This document shows, piece after piece, positions 36,606-45,670 of a stretch of DNA of 54,574 bases. Origin of the DNA: Tautonia plasticadhaerens. GTDB lineage: Bacteria > Planctomycetota > Planctomycetia > Isosphaerales > Isosphaeraceae. The stretch spans positions 1-54,574 of the forward strand of contig NZ_CP036429.1 in the NCBI RefSeq assembly GCF_007752535.1, written 5' to 3'. Position numbers and translations under genes: made by a program. The notes under the pieces are model-generated. The model had not been told where the DNA came from. It saw only the letters and a program-made list of their open reading frames with translations, and did not search any database. Position 1 is the stretch's first letter. Every line of letters starts with the position of its first letter.

Positions 36606-38050
36606 TACTACTCCGTTAGCTTGGTCTTGGAGCGGGTGAGCCAGGGCCGGCAGTGCGCGCAGTCCGGCCGGCTGACCGGCGCCAGCAGCCGCTGCAACGC
36701 CCGGCGGATCGCCGGCACCGTGATCACCGGCGCTCGGCCTCCCCCTTTTTGCCCGGCCGGGATCGCCCCCGACGGGCTCGGCGTCGCTCCAGGGTGAGGA
36801 ACCCGAAGGCCAACATCACCAGGCAGGCGTGATGGTGGAAGCCCCGCCACGAGCGGCCCTCGTGGTGGTCCAGCCCCAGTTCCTCCTTCATCTGCTGGTA
36901 CCCGAGCTCCACCGGCCAGCGACTCCGCCACAGGCGCACCGCGCGGATCCGGCTGGTATCGGCCGGGAGGTTGCTGAAGGCGTACTTCAGCTTGCCGTCG
37001 GCCTGCTCCTCGATCAGCAGCCAGATCGGCTCCGCCCCGGCGCAATCGCCTGTCGCCCATCCCTGGCCCGGCCAAACGCGCAGCCAGGCGAATCGGCCCC
37101 ACATCGGGCCCTTGGTCCCCTCCCGCCACGTCACCTTCCGGCGCGGCGTCCGCGCCGCCAGCTCCTTCAGGCCCACCGGCCGGGGCGAGCCCTCGGCCAG
37201 GCGACGCCGCTTCTGCGGCCGCCCGCCCGTCCCGGCCTTGGGCTCGTCCCACCTCGGCTCCTCGGTGAAGACCAGCATCTCGTCGGTCACGCCGACGACG
37301 TAGTGCAGGCCCCGCTCGGCCAGGCCGTCGCGGAACGGGCCCGAGACGCCGTAGCCGCTGTCGGCCACGACGAGCCCGCCCGGCAGCCCTTCGGCGCGGA
37401 TGCGGTCGAGCAACTCCAGGGCGATCTGACCCTTGGTCAGCGACCGCCGCTCGGCCTCGGGCACCTTGGCCTTATCCAGTCGCTTCGGGTCGGCCAGCCA
37501 GCCCTCCGGGAGGTAGAGCCGCATGTTCAGCGGGTAGTGCCCCCTCGGGGCGACGTAGTGGACGCTGACGGCGCACTGGCAGTTGGCCTTCTTGCCCAGG
37601 GCGCCGCAGTACTGCCGCTGCACGCCGACGGAGTGCGTGCCCTGCTTGGGGAAGGTGGTGTCATCGATCACGAAGATGCCGGCCGGGTCGGCGAACTTCG
37701 CCGCCATCGTGGCCCGGTAGCGGCTCAGGACCGCTTGCTCGTCCCAGGTGCTCTGGCCGAGGAACTGCTGCAGGGCCTGGTCGGGGTCGGCGACGTCGAG
37801 CCCCTCCGACAGGGGGACGCGGGCGGCCATCGGCTCGACGCTCTTGCGGTCCCCGTCCTGGACCAGGCCGCGGAGGTAGACGCCGCACCAGGCGGCCTGG
37901 CGGGGCCGGTTGAAGTCGGCGCGGAAGGAGGCGGCATACGCGGCGAGGCGGTCGAGGACGTCGGGGTTTAAGTCGGGGGTGTAGGTCCGGTTCATACCCT
38001 CGGTACGAACCGCAGCAGTCGATCGTTCGTATGATTTAACGGAGTAGCAC
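36606..38050 (-). mobile_element. IS701-family insertion sequence
   Basis: Short inverted ends share CTACTCCGTTA (36609 onward and the complement near 38038-38047). The host TAA flanks both sides (36603-36605 and 38051-38053). It carries one transposase gene with a late frame break. Confidence 0.75.
36608..37995 (-). pseudogene. IS701-family DDE transposase, frameshifted near its C-terminus
   Basis: The main frame (37995-36724, 423 residues) has all key parts: FNRPRQAAWCGVYLRGL, FVIDDTTFPKQGTHSVGVQR with the first Asp, GGLVVADSGYGVSGPFRDGL with the second, and WRSRWPVELGYQQMKEELGL with the Glu. It ends at a TGA at 36724-36726. The natural C-terminus, VITVPAIRRALQRLLAPVSR and a Cys pair, lies in the next frame to 36608; one missing base explains this. 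Since only the last 40 residues are affected, activity is uncertain. Confidence 0.85.
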
Positions 38051-38248
38051 TAAGGACCGTCGCCTGCCGGCTGCCGGTGAAGGCCCCGTGGCTCAACGCC
38101 ATCGAGCCGAAGTGGGTCCACGGCAAGCGGGCCCTCGTCGAGCCGCAGCGGAAGCTGACGGCGGCCGAGGTCGTGGAGCGGGTCTGCGTCTACTACGGCT
38201 GCGAGCCATCGGACCCGATCACACAACAAGTCGCTTGAGACCGCACTA

Positions 38249-39210
38249 GGCAACGCCGTCGGCTCGGCCGGCCGGGATGCCTGGGATGCGTTGATCGTGA
38301 GCCTTCAGGATGCCGGCGAGTGGGCAGAAGATCGCTGGATTGCGGTCAAACAATCCGACCCGCTCCACTGGGTTAAGTGGCACAACGAAACGTCAACGCA
38401 TCTATTCCAGATCGATGTCAGCCATGCCGAAAGTGCGACCTCCATATTCCCGCACATCCTCCAGGCACGCTTCTCGGACGTCGACAATCAGCTGTGGGGG
38501 ATCCGCATCAGCGTAGAGCAAGCCGGAGAGGTCATCGCCAGCAGGTACTTCCCGACTCGCGGCAAAAACGATCAAGGGATTATGATCGGTCGATCGGCCC
38601 GCATGTACGGTATTGAATTTGAGGCACGAGGAGATGGGAGAACACCTTCACCGTCGAGATCAAGGATGAAGAGCGGGGATGGATGCAGAAGCGCAAAGTG
38701 TCCATCACGAAACCGCTCATTCCGCCCGGCCCTTGGCCTATCTTCTACGACGAACGCTACGACCCGGCCAAGGAGGGGGGCGAGGCCGGCGGGAGCGGGG
38801 CCGACAGGGGCGGGACGGCGACCCCAATCGTCTACGAGCCCTCTGCGGCGGAGCAGAGGCGGGGATTCCCGCTGGAATACGTCATGGCCTCGGCTGGGCT
38901 GTACGCGGACGACGACGGGTACGTCCTCGGGCTCGACATGATCGAAACCTACGATGGCGAGACCGAGGTCGAGGTGACGTTCCAGAAGTTCAACTCAGCA
39001 GACCAGCCTATCGACGACAACGGGGAGACCAGGCCCGACTTCGACGCGCGGGTCGGCCGGGAGATCGCGCGGCAGACGGACATAATGGAGGCTTATCGAG
39101 TGTTCCCCCAATGGTACCAAGAAGAGTATGGGGTCACGCTCCAGCAACAATTTGAGCGGCAGAATCGCAACCGAGAAGCTTTCGGTAATCATAATTTTAT
39201 ACATGATTAA
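38249..39210 (+). pseudogene. Middle part of a decayed polymorphic toxin, 5' end lost to IS-D
   Basis: The frame is open from the IS-D border (GNAVGSAGRDAWDALIVSLQ, then HWVKWHNETSTHLFQIDVSH). At 38633-38640 one base is missing, and reading continues one frame over with NTFTVEIKDEERGW and VSITKPLIPPGPWPIFYDE until a TAA at 39208. The content is globular and not recognised. The downstream frame is the same, so this and the next gene were probably one long protein. The 5' part would have carried the export domain. Confidence 0.45.
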
Positions 39211-39230
39211 TTCATTGATATCTAACTCGG
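39181..39230. other. AT-rich punctuation between the toxin fragments
   Basis: This 50-bp segment is strikingly AT-rich (for example ATAATTTTATACATGATTAA) in a GC-rich gene. It holds two in-frame stops (39208-39210 and 39223-39225). It may be a small inserted scrap or a gene boundary with a promoter. Confidence 0.4.
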
Positions 39231-39252
39231 CGCCGGCGGAACCTGGTCGATC

Positions 39253-40728
39253 GTGTACCCCAAGGCCGTCGGCACCTTGCGCGAGGCGATGGGCTCCGAG
39301 TTGAAGATCCAGGCGTTGAGGAGCCAGGTCTGGACCCGGTCGTTTGAGACGATCACCTCGCAAGGCCTGAAGATCGAGCAAGGGCTCCGCCTCCCCGAGA
39401 GCGTGACGAAGGCGACGGCGGCCAAATGGGGGGCTCGCATCACGGTCAAGGAGGGCCCGCGGAGCGAGCCGAAAACGGTGCCCCTGGACGAGAAGCTGGA
39501 CGCCAATCTCTTCCGGAAGGTGGACGCCACGAGGCGCGAGGGCCAGTCCGCGCTGGACAAGTGGCGTGAGGCGTATGTCGTCTACCAGGCGGAGAAGGAC
39601 CGGGCCCGGGAGGTCGAGCAGCTCCGGAAGCTCCGGACGTATGAGGCCATCAAGGGGATCGGCGAGGCCTCCCGAATCTCCAAGGAGGACGCCGAGGGCC
39701 TCTTCGGCATGGCGGTGCCCGGGATCGGGTTCTTCATGAGCGCCGGAAACACATACATATACGCCAAGGAGGGCGACGTGCAAGGCGCGGTCGTCGAGGG
39801 GGCCGCCGTGCTGCTCGACGTCCTCGCGATGGGCGCCGGCCGCCTGTTCGGCAAGCTGGGCGAGCTGGTGCCATTCGGGCCGAAGGGCAAGCAGGTGGCC
39901 AAGCTCGACGCCAAGGTGGTCCAGAAGCTTGAATCGGAGGGAGCGCAGTCCGTGGCTGAGGTCGCCGAAAAGGGTTTGAAGGCCATCAAGGGGCTCCCCG
40001 ACCAGCTGGTCGAGGCGGGCATACAGGCGAAGCACGCCACGGCCCTCAAGAAGTTCGCACGCTCCGAGCAGTCGATGATCGTTGTGCGTGCGTCGAACAA
40101 GAATAGCCTGAAGTGGCAGGGGCAGGTCCACGAGAAGGGCCGGTACCTGCCGAAGCCGGACAGCCTGTCGTTCAAGTCGCACAAGGAGCTAGGCCTGGTC
40201 ACCGGCGGCAAGTCGCCCGACGGCACGCTCGTCGACGCGGCCGGCAAGCGGACCGAGTTTGTCGTCGCCGACGACGGGCGCATATTCGGACAGGGGCAGG
40301 GCGGCAAGGATACGGGCTATGTGCTCCGGGAAGGGAGCGCCAGGGATGCGCAGGGTAACCTGCATAAGGCCAGCTTCATCGAGGACACGCAGGGCAACCG
40401 GTTCTACAGCGATTACGACCTCATGGGCGTCTACGACGAGTCGACTGTGGTCCCCGGCAAGTGGATCCCGCGATCGACGGGCGACAAGACGGCCCCGTCG
40501 CCGTTCATCGCCCGGATCAACGCCGCGGTCGACTCGGCCCTGAACCTCTTCCAGCACGGGGCCAACGACGAGCACTGGAAGGTCATCAAGGGAGAGGTGG
40601 TGCTCGGCAACCCCAACGTCGGCGACAAATTCATCGTCTTCTTCGAGAACGGGTCGATGGAAATCCGCGACCTGGCCAGCCTTGAGAAGCTCTACGGTGA
40701 GCGGATTAAGAGCTGGCCCCTGGATTGA
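39253..40728 (+). CDS. Toxin C-terminal region with edema-factor/CyaA-like cyclase domain (candidate)
   Basis: The frame gives 491 residues; the start at 39253 is nominal because the protein probably continues from upstream. Residues about 150-200 contain a hydrophobic glycine/alanine stretch (AMAVPGIGFFMSAG-like) as found before toxin domains. The last 240 residues show IQAKHATALKKFARSEQSMI, then VVRASNKNS, RFYSDYDLMGVYDE and LFQHGANDEHWKV. Order and spacing resemble anthrax edema factor, CyaA and ExoY: a substrate-binding VRP/KS region, the metal-binding Asp-x-Asp and a late His-Gly-Asn. I infer a nucleotidyl cyclase toxin; the glycines and lysines are not all conserved. No immunity gene was recognised downstream. 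Confidence 0.45.
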   Translation: MYPKAVGTLREAMGSELKIQALRSQVWTRSFETITSQGLKIEQGLRLPESVTKATAAKWGARITVKEGPRSEPKTVPLDEKLDANLFRKVDATRREGQSALDKWREAYVVYQAEKDRAREVEQLRKLRTYEAIKGIGEASRISKEDAEGLFGMAVPGIGFFMSAGNTYIYAKEGDVQGAVVEGAAVLLDVLAMGAGRLFGKLGELVPFGPKGKQVAKLDAKVVQKLESEGAQSVAEVAEKGLKAIKGLPDQLVEAGIQAKHATALKKFARSEQSMIVVRASNKNSLKWQGQVHEKGRYLPKPDSLSFKSHKELGLVTGGKSPDGTLVDAAGKRTEFVVADDGRIFGQGQGGKDTGYVLREGSARDAQGNLHKASFIEDTQGNRFYSDYDLMGVYDESTVVPGKWIPRSTGDKTAPSPFIARINAAVDSALNLFQHGANDEHWKVIKGEVVLGNPNVGDKFIVFFENGSMEIRDLASLEKLYGERIKSWPLD

Positions 40729-40965
40729 TCATCCGACGGCCTGTTGGACGTGCAGAACCTCGGGTACCTTCGGGAACAGTCCGGCCGCCTGGCGTGGCCC
40801 CAGGGTCACGCCGGGCGGCCGTCGGAGACCGGGTCGGGCCGTAGCCCGTCCCCCGCGCTGGCCAATAATCTTGCACTCGCCTGCGTCAATTGGGGCAGAT
40901 CGCGAAGCACCGAGGTCAGTACCCCGCGACCTGGGCCGATCGGGTCCTCTTCGATGGGGGCTTGA

Positions 40966-41391
40966 TCAAGCTCCCGCCGGAGAGGTCTCCGTCCCAGGAG
41001 ACGGGCCCAGGGGCGGATACTCCGCAGGGGGGAGGATCAAGACACCCGCCACCCGCTGGCCGTAGTAGGCCCCGAAGTGCTCCCGATCGCCAGTCAGCAG
41101 GTGCGTCGCCCCGCCGTCGATCGCCGCTAGCAGCACCGGCACGTCCTTCTCCGGCAGCCGGACCCCACGCGGCAGCGTGAAGTGCTCGGCCTCGACCAGC
41201 CGGACCCGCCGCAGCAGCCGCGTCAGCCGACCACGCTGCGCCGGCTCCTCCAAATTCCGCCGGGCCTCATCGGCGGCGTAGCCCGACGATAGCAGCTCGA
41301 TTTCCTCGAGTCCCCAGAGCCTCCTCAGGGCGGCGTCGGGGCGCCAGGCGGCGGCGAAGAGCACGTTGGCGTCGAGGAACACGCGGTCCAC
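40966..41391 (-). CDS. PIN-domain toxin (PIN_3/COG1569-like)
   Basis: The 141-residue protein starts with GTG at 41391, 3 bp after the antitoxin stop (TGAGCCGTG). The PIN fold is seen in RVFLDANVLFAAAW (Asp7), the Glu in SGYAADEARRNL, and the later acidic residues in PEKDVPVLLAAIDGG and LLTGDREHFG. A proline-rich tail follows. PIN toxins degrade RNA in a metal-dependent way. The pair with the preceding AbrB-type gene forms a complete toxin-antitoxin module. Confidence 0.85.
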   Translation of the reverse strand: MDRVFLDANVLFAAAWRPDAALRRLWGLEEIELLSSGYAADEARRNLEEPAQRGRLTRLLRRVRLVEAEHFTLPRGVRLPEKDVPVLLAAIDGGATHLLTGDREHFGAYYGQRVAGVLILPPAEYPPLGPSPGTETSPAGA

Positions 41392-41394
41392 GGC

Positions 41395-41691
41395 TCAGGC
41401 GCCGTCGGGCTTGTAGTGGGGGACCGCGTCGGGGTCCAGGCCCATCGCCTGCACGGCCCGGCGCGCCGCGGCGTAGTCGTCCGCGTCGACGGCGTTGGAG
41501 AGGAGGAACTGGGCCTTGCGCTCGGGGGTGTAGACCTCGACGGGGAGGACCACCGCCGGGCGGATGAGGATGCCGCCCTCGCGGGCCTCGGCGACGACGA
41601 GCGAGCCCTCCTCGATGCCGTAGCGGCGGCGAAGCGCCGCGGGGATGACCACGGCGCCCCGCTTGCCCACGCGGCTGGGCTCGGGGGCCAT
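41395..41691 (-). CDS. AbrB/SpoVT-type antitoxin
   Basis: The 98-residue protein has the swapped-hairpin AbrB fold at its N-terminus: RVGKRGAVVIPAALRRRYGI followed by EGSLVVAEAREGGILIRPAV. The C-terminal half (YTPERKAQFLLSNAVDADDY) is probably the toxin-neutralising part. I place the start at 41691, with GAGGGG 6 bp upstream; an in-frame ATG at 41772 would add a charged leader of 27 residues. It lies directly before the PIN gene and is expected to repress its own operon. Confidence 0.85.
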   Translation of the reverse strand: MAPEPSRVGKRGAVVIPAALRRRYGIEEGSLVVAEAREGGILIRPAVVLPVEVYTPERKAQFLLSNAVDADDYAAARRAVQAMGLDPDAVPHYKPDGA

Positions 41692-42276
41692 GGGCGGCCC
41701 CTCGTCGGCCGGCGGCCGCGTCGTCGACGTCGGGGGGTTGCGTCTCGAGCCGGCGTTCTTGGCCGGGGGCATATGAGGTCGACCCGGGTCCGAGGTGAGG
41801 AATGCCCGAATGCCTGAGAATCGGGCGATGAGGATATTGTCCTCATGCCCCGGACCGCGATCAAGGCCCCCCGCGGAGTCGGGAGTGGGCGAAGTCCGCC
41901 CGGCACACCCGGCCCCGTTTGTCTCGGAGGGCGATGCGGGAGGCGATCCGGCTGCGTGGACCGTGAGCGGAGGCGCGGCCGTTGGGCGCCCCGCCGTGCG
42001 GTGAGCTCGACGCTTCTCGTTGCGATGTCGGTGGATCCGCCATGATCGAGGACGGATGATCCTCCGCAGAAACGAGCCCGTTCCGTGCCGATTCCGGACC
42101 GTTCGGCAGCGGCGTGGGCAACAATCCCCTGGGATTTCCGCGGGATCGACAGCAGGTGCGTCTTTGGGGGCGGGAAACGCACTCGGCATGGGGCCGCAGG
42201 GGTCGCAGTCCCAGTGTGTTCTGACCTCGCACCGCGCGAGCGGAAGATCAATTATGAGGAGACCCGGTCCGGAGGC
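41692..42276. other. Intergenic region upstream of the AbrB-PIN operon
   Basis: No gene was recognised in these 585 bp. An inverted repeat ATGAGGA-N5-TCCTCAT at 41828-41846 lies 56-137 bp before the possible antitoxin starts and is a candidate operator. The rest shows nothing supportable. Confidence 0.45.
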
Positions 42277-45111
42277 TCAAGGCCGGGCGAAGACCTCTGT
42301 GGGCAGGTCGGGGATGCCCAGCCTCGCTTTCCACTCCGTCGCGTCCTTGGGCTTGTCCCACGCCTCATAGAGGCGGATCACCCTCATGGCCGACTCCCGC
42401 AGCCGGTATCGGTCTGGTACGGTGATTTGCGACTCGCGTTCCTTCATCCCCCGGTAGCCGCGGACCACCATCGGCTCGGCCTCCCCGTACTGGCCCTGGC
42501 CTAGCAGAGACCCGCCGAGCAGACCCGTCGCGTCGTACCGCGTCCAGTCGTCGGGCGTCGCTTTCGTACGGATGGCCAGGCACTCGCGGAGCATCGGTTC
42601 GGCCTCCGACCACTTTTCCTACCGGAGCAAGAGTCGTCCGAGTTCGGCGAGGTCACCCGCCAGGAAGGGACTGTCCGGCTTATCGACGCTGCGGCGCCGA
42701 TCCACCGTTTCTTGGAACAGGCGCTCGGCCGTTTCCCAGTTCCGGACCGACGCGAATGCCGTGGCGAGGCTGGAGCGGCACCAGAGGGTGTAGTGGTGGT
42801 CGGGGCCCAAGTCCGGCTTCGCTTCCATCGTCTCGAGGGTCTCCTCGTACAGCGGGATCGCCTCGGCCGTCCGTCCGGTCTCCTGGTAGGCCCAGGCGAG
42901 GTTCGCGCGGCTGACGAGCGTATCCGGGTGGTCAGGCCCGCGCTTCGCCTCCCGGAGTTCGAGCGTCAACCTAAACAATCGGGCCGCCTCCTCGGTGATT
43001 CCGGCGACCATGAGGGCATTGGCCAGATCGTTGCGGACGGCCAGCGTGCCGTCGTGATCGGGGCCCAGCGTTGATTCCATGGTCTTGAGCGTCCCCCTGA
43101 ACAAGGGGATTGACTCGGCCGTCCGTCCGGTCATCTGGTAGGCCAGCGCAAGATTTGCGCGGCTGACGAGCGTGTCCTCGTGCTCCGGGCCGAATTTCTC
43201 CTCTCGGACTGCCAGCGTCGTTTCGGTCAGGGGGATCGCCTCGTCCAGACGCCCTGCGAATATATAGGCATGGGCAAGATTGTTGCAGACGAGTAGGGTG
43301 TATGGATCCTGGGGGCCCAAAGCGGACACGCAGGCATCGCGTGCCTTCGAGTGGAGGTCCACTGCCTTGACATACAGGCCCAGCCCCTGGAACGTCAGAC
43401 CCAGCGCGTCGAGCAGCTTCCCCCGGGTTACCTGGGAGCCGGCGAATTCCTTATCGAGCCGCTCAGCGGCCCGGTCGAGGACGTCAGCGATCTTCACCTG
43501 ACGACCGTCCAGCCAGGGGTCCGGACTGCGGAACGCTTCCACCAGGAAGTCGACGGCCGCCTCGGCCTGCTCGCGGGATTCCTCCGACTGATCCAGTGCC
43601 GCGGCGGTCTCGGCCTGCGCCTTCCTGGTGGCCACCAACGCCAGGTTCGTCGCCCAGTTGGCCAGCCGCAGCTGGCCGTTGGCCCGCGCCTGGACGGCCG
43701 CGACGGCCGCCAACCCGACCAGACCGACGACCAGCGCCACGGTCGCGGCCGCCGCCACCGTGCGATTCCGCCGCGCCCACCGCCGTGCCCGGAGGGAGAT
43801 CGATTCGCGCCAGGCCGTCACCGGCTCGTCGGCCAGCCAGCGGTCGAGGTCCTCGGCCAGGGCCCGGGCCGTCGGATAGCGATCCGCTGGATTCAAGGCC
43901 ATGGCCTTCAGGCAGACGGCTTCCAAGGCCTTGTCGGTCGACGGGTCGAGCTGACGTGGTGGCGGAAAGTCGCCCTGCTGCACGCGCCGGAGGACGGCGC
44001 CGGGATCATCCCCCTCGAACGGGGCCTTGCCCGTGAGTAGGCAATAGAGCGTGGCGCCGAGCGAGTAGACGTCAATGGCCGGTCCGAACTGGTCCAGGTC
44101 GCCGGCGGCCTGCTCGGGGCTCATGTAGGCCGGCGTACCCAGGGCGCTGCCGGGCAGCGTCTCGGCCGAGCCGCTGGCTGAGAACGGCATCAGCGTTCTC
44201 TCACACGACGATGGGTCCGACCGGCCGGTCGGCTTGGCCAGGCCCCAGTCGACGACCAGGGTCTCGCCGTGCTTGCCGACGACGACGTTGCCCGGCTTGA
44301 TGTCCCGGTGCAGCACGCCCCGGCTGTGGGCGTACCCGATGGCGTTGCAGACGTCCAGGAACCGACGCAGCAACTTGCGCAAGGCCAGCGACCGGACGCC
44401 GGCATCGGCCTCCGCCCGCCCGTCGGAATAGAACCGCTCGATGGCGTCCTTGAGGCTGTCGCCGCGGATGAGCCGCATGGCGTAGTAGGGGCGGCCGTCG
44501 GCATGCGCGCCCAGGCCGTAGACCGGGACGATGCCCGGGTGCTCCAGGCCCCCGGTGATCTCGGCCTCCAGCAGAAAGCGCTGGCGGCTGGTCGGGTCGT
44601 CGGCGTGGTGGTCGAGGATGCGCTTCAGCGCCACCTCGCGGTTGAGCTCCCCGTCCAGCGCCACGAAGACCGCCCCTAGGCCGCCGCGGGCGTGCGGCCG
44701 CAGGACACGGAAGCGCTGGCCGTCGGCAGTGGTCGAGCCGACGGCGAAGGTCGTCGTGGCCTCGGCGTCGGCCTCGGAGGGGCCGGAGCCGCTGCCGACG
44801 TGGGCGATGGTGGCCGTCAGGTCCGGGTCCTTGAGGGCCTCGAGCCGCTCGCGGGTGGAGCGTCCGACGGGCAGCGAGGCGAGGCTCTTCTCCGCGTCGC
44901 TGGCGTGTTGCTTCAGGTGCAGGGCGACCATCGCCTCGACGCCCGAGCGTGCCTCAGCGTCGAGGTCGCCGCGGTCGATCAGGTGCTCGGCCAGCGAGCG
45001 GGCCTTGTCGCGCGTCCAGGCCTGGAAGGCGGCAACCAGCTGGCCTTGGTCGATCAGCCCATTCTGGAGGGCGAGCAGGCCGAAGAGGAGGTCGCGGTCG
45101 GCGGCGGCCAT
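42277..45111 (-). pseudogene. Membrane Ser/Thr protein kinase with TPR domain, internal amber codon
   Basis: The frame starts at 45111 with the planctomycete block DRDLLFGLLALQNGLIDQGQ. The kinase domain (about 134-440) has ARGGLGAVFVALDG, Lys163, HRDIKPGN with Asp270, DWG at 288-290 and SPE at 331-333. A membrane helix (VAAAATVALVVGLVGLAAVA) follows near 455-480, then Kinesin-light-chain-type TPRs (ALGPQDPYTLLVCNNLAHAY, FGPEHEDTLVSRANLALAY). A TAG at 42619-42621 interrupts the frame (LLLR-stop-EKWSEAEPMLRECL) 114 codons before the true end at 42277. One C-to-T change from CAG explains it. The shortened 829-residue form keeps the whole kinase domain and may still work. Confidence 0.88.
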
Positions 45112-45670
45112 GGCGCGGCTCCGATCGGTGCCGGCCGCCCGGCCCGTCCGACCCCGCCCTCGGGGCCGGGTCCCGGTGACCACACACCGCCTGGATTATC
45201 GCATGACGGCTCGACGGACGCATCCGCGACGGCCCGCCCCCTCGTCCTGGCGCAGACTGCGTCTCTGCGGGCAGAAAACGAGGTCATCGGTGAGCGGTCC
45301 TCACTGGCCGTCCGATGGCTGCGACCCAACGGTGGTCGGACGTCGCGCCGCGGCGGCTCGGATGACCCCATCCGTACAGCACGCCCCTCACGTGATGCCA
45401 GGCCCCGGGACCTCGAGCGGCACGCCGTCTTCCGGCTCATCGACTTCCCTTGCGTCTCCCGGTACATCTGGGGGGCGGCTGCGGCCCCTCGCCGCGACCG
45501 GGGCCGCGTCGCGGCCCCGGGGCGACTCAAGGACGCCGGCGGCATCCCGACCCACAGTGACCGGCGTCCGCCATGAGACGCCGGCCGACCTGATCTCCCA
45601 AACCCGGACTCCTGCTGACCCGGTGCGGCGTCCGAGGCAGTCGTGCCCACCGGGCTGATCGCGACCCCCC
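45112..45670. other. Intergenic region between kinase and DUF5996 genes
   Basis: These 559 bp upstream of the kinase gene contain no frame with recognisable content and no clear promoter hexamers. Confidence 0.4.

Larger units (their letters stand above)
33286..38238 (+). pseudogene. IS630-type transposase of IS-D in three pieces
   Basis: The pieces are 33286-33792 (VRPLTPDEHQAIRAG, HTH, KSHRPASARP, SPRDFGEPTSLWTPE), 35252-35695 (RDRLIRLAEAHPGWVLGF, SQVTEDFLAWARERLAAEG, VWDNAAWH) and 38054-38238 (CRLPVKAPWLNAIEPKW to a TGA). Removing the inserted elements, one target copy and a 32-bp tandem duplication leaves exactly 368 codons in one frame, which confirms the reconstruction. The first catalytic position, normally Asp in an FEDEVWW-like motif, is Gly here (FQGEVWW), so the enzyme was probably already dead. 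AGGAG lies 5 bp before the start. Confidence 0.82.
33235..38248 (+). mobile_element. IS630-type element IS-D, interrupted by three other insertion sequences
   Basis: The outer element runs from TA 33235-33236 to TA 38247-38248. Its ends read CTAGTGCAGGTCCAAG and, reversed, CTAGTGCGGTCTCAAG. Inside the transposase gene lie an IS110-type element (33793-35251), an IS5/IS427-type element (35696-36602) and an IS701-type element (36606-38050). Without them the element would be about 1.2 kb. Confidence 0.82.

Noticed and set aside
40729-40965. A short frame after the toxin as an immunity gene
   Set aside because: Its frames are short, lack a ribosome binding site and show no conserved-looking content; at most it is a scrap of an old gene.
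8384-42621. Reassignment of UAG to glutamine in this organism
   Set aside because: Most genes here end normally and one of the three nonsense codons is TGA; simple C-to-T decay explains all of them.
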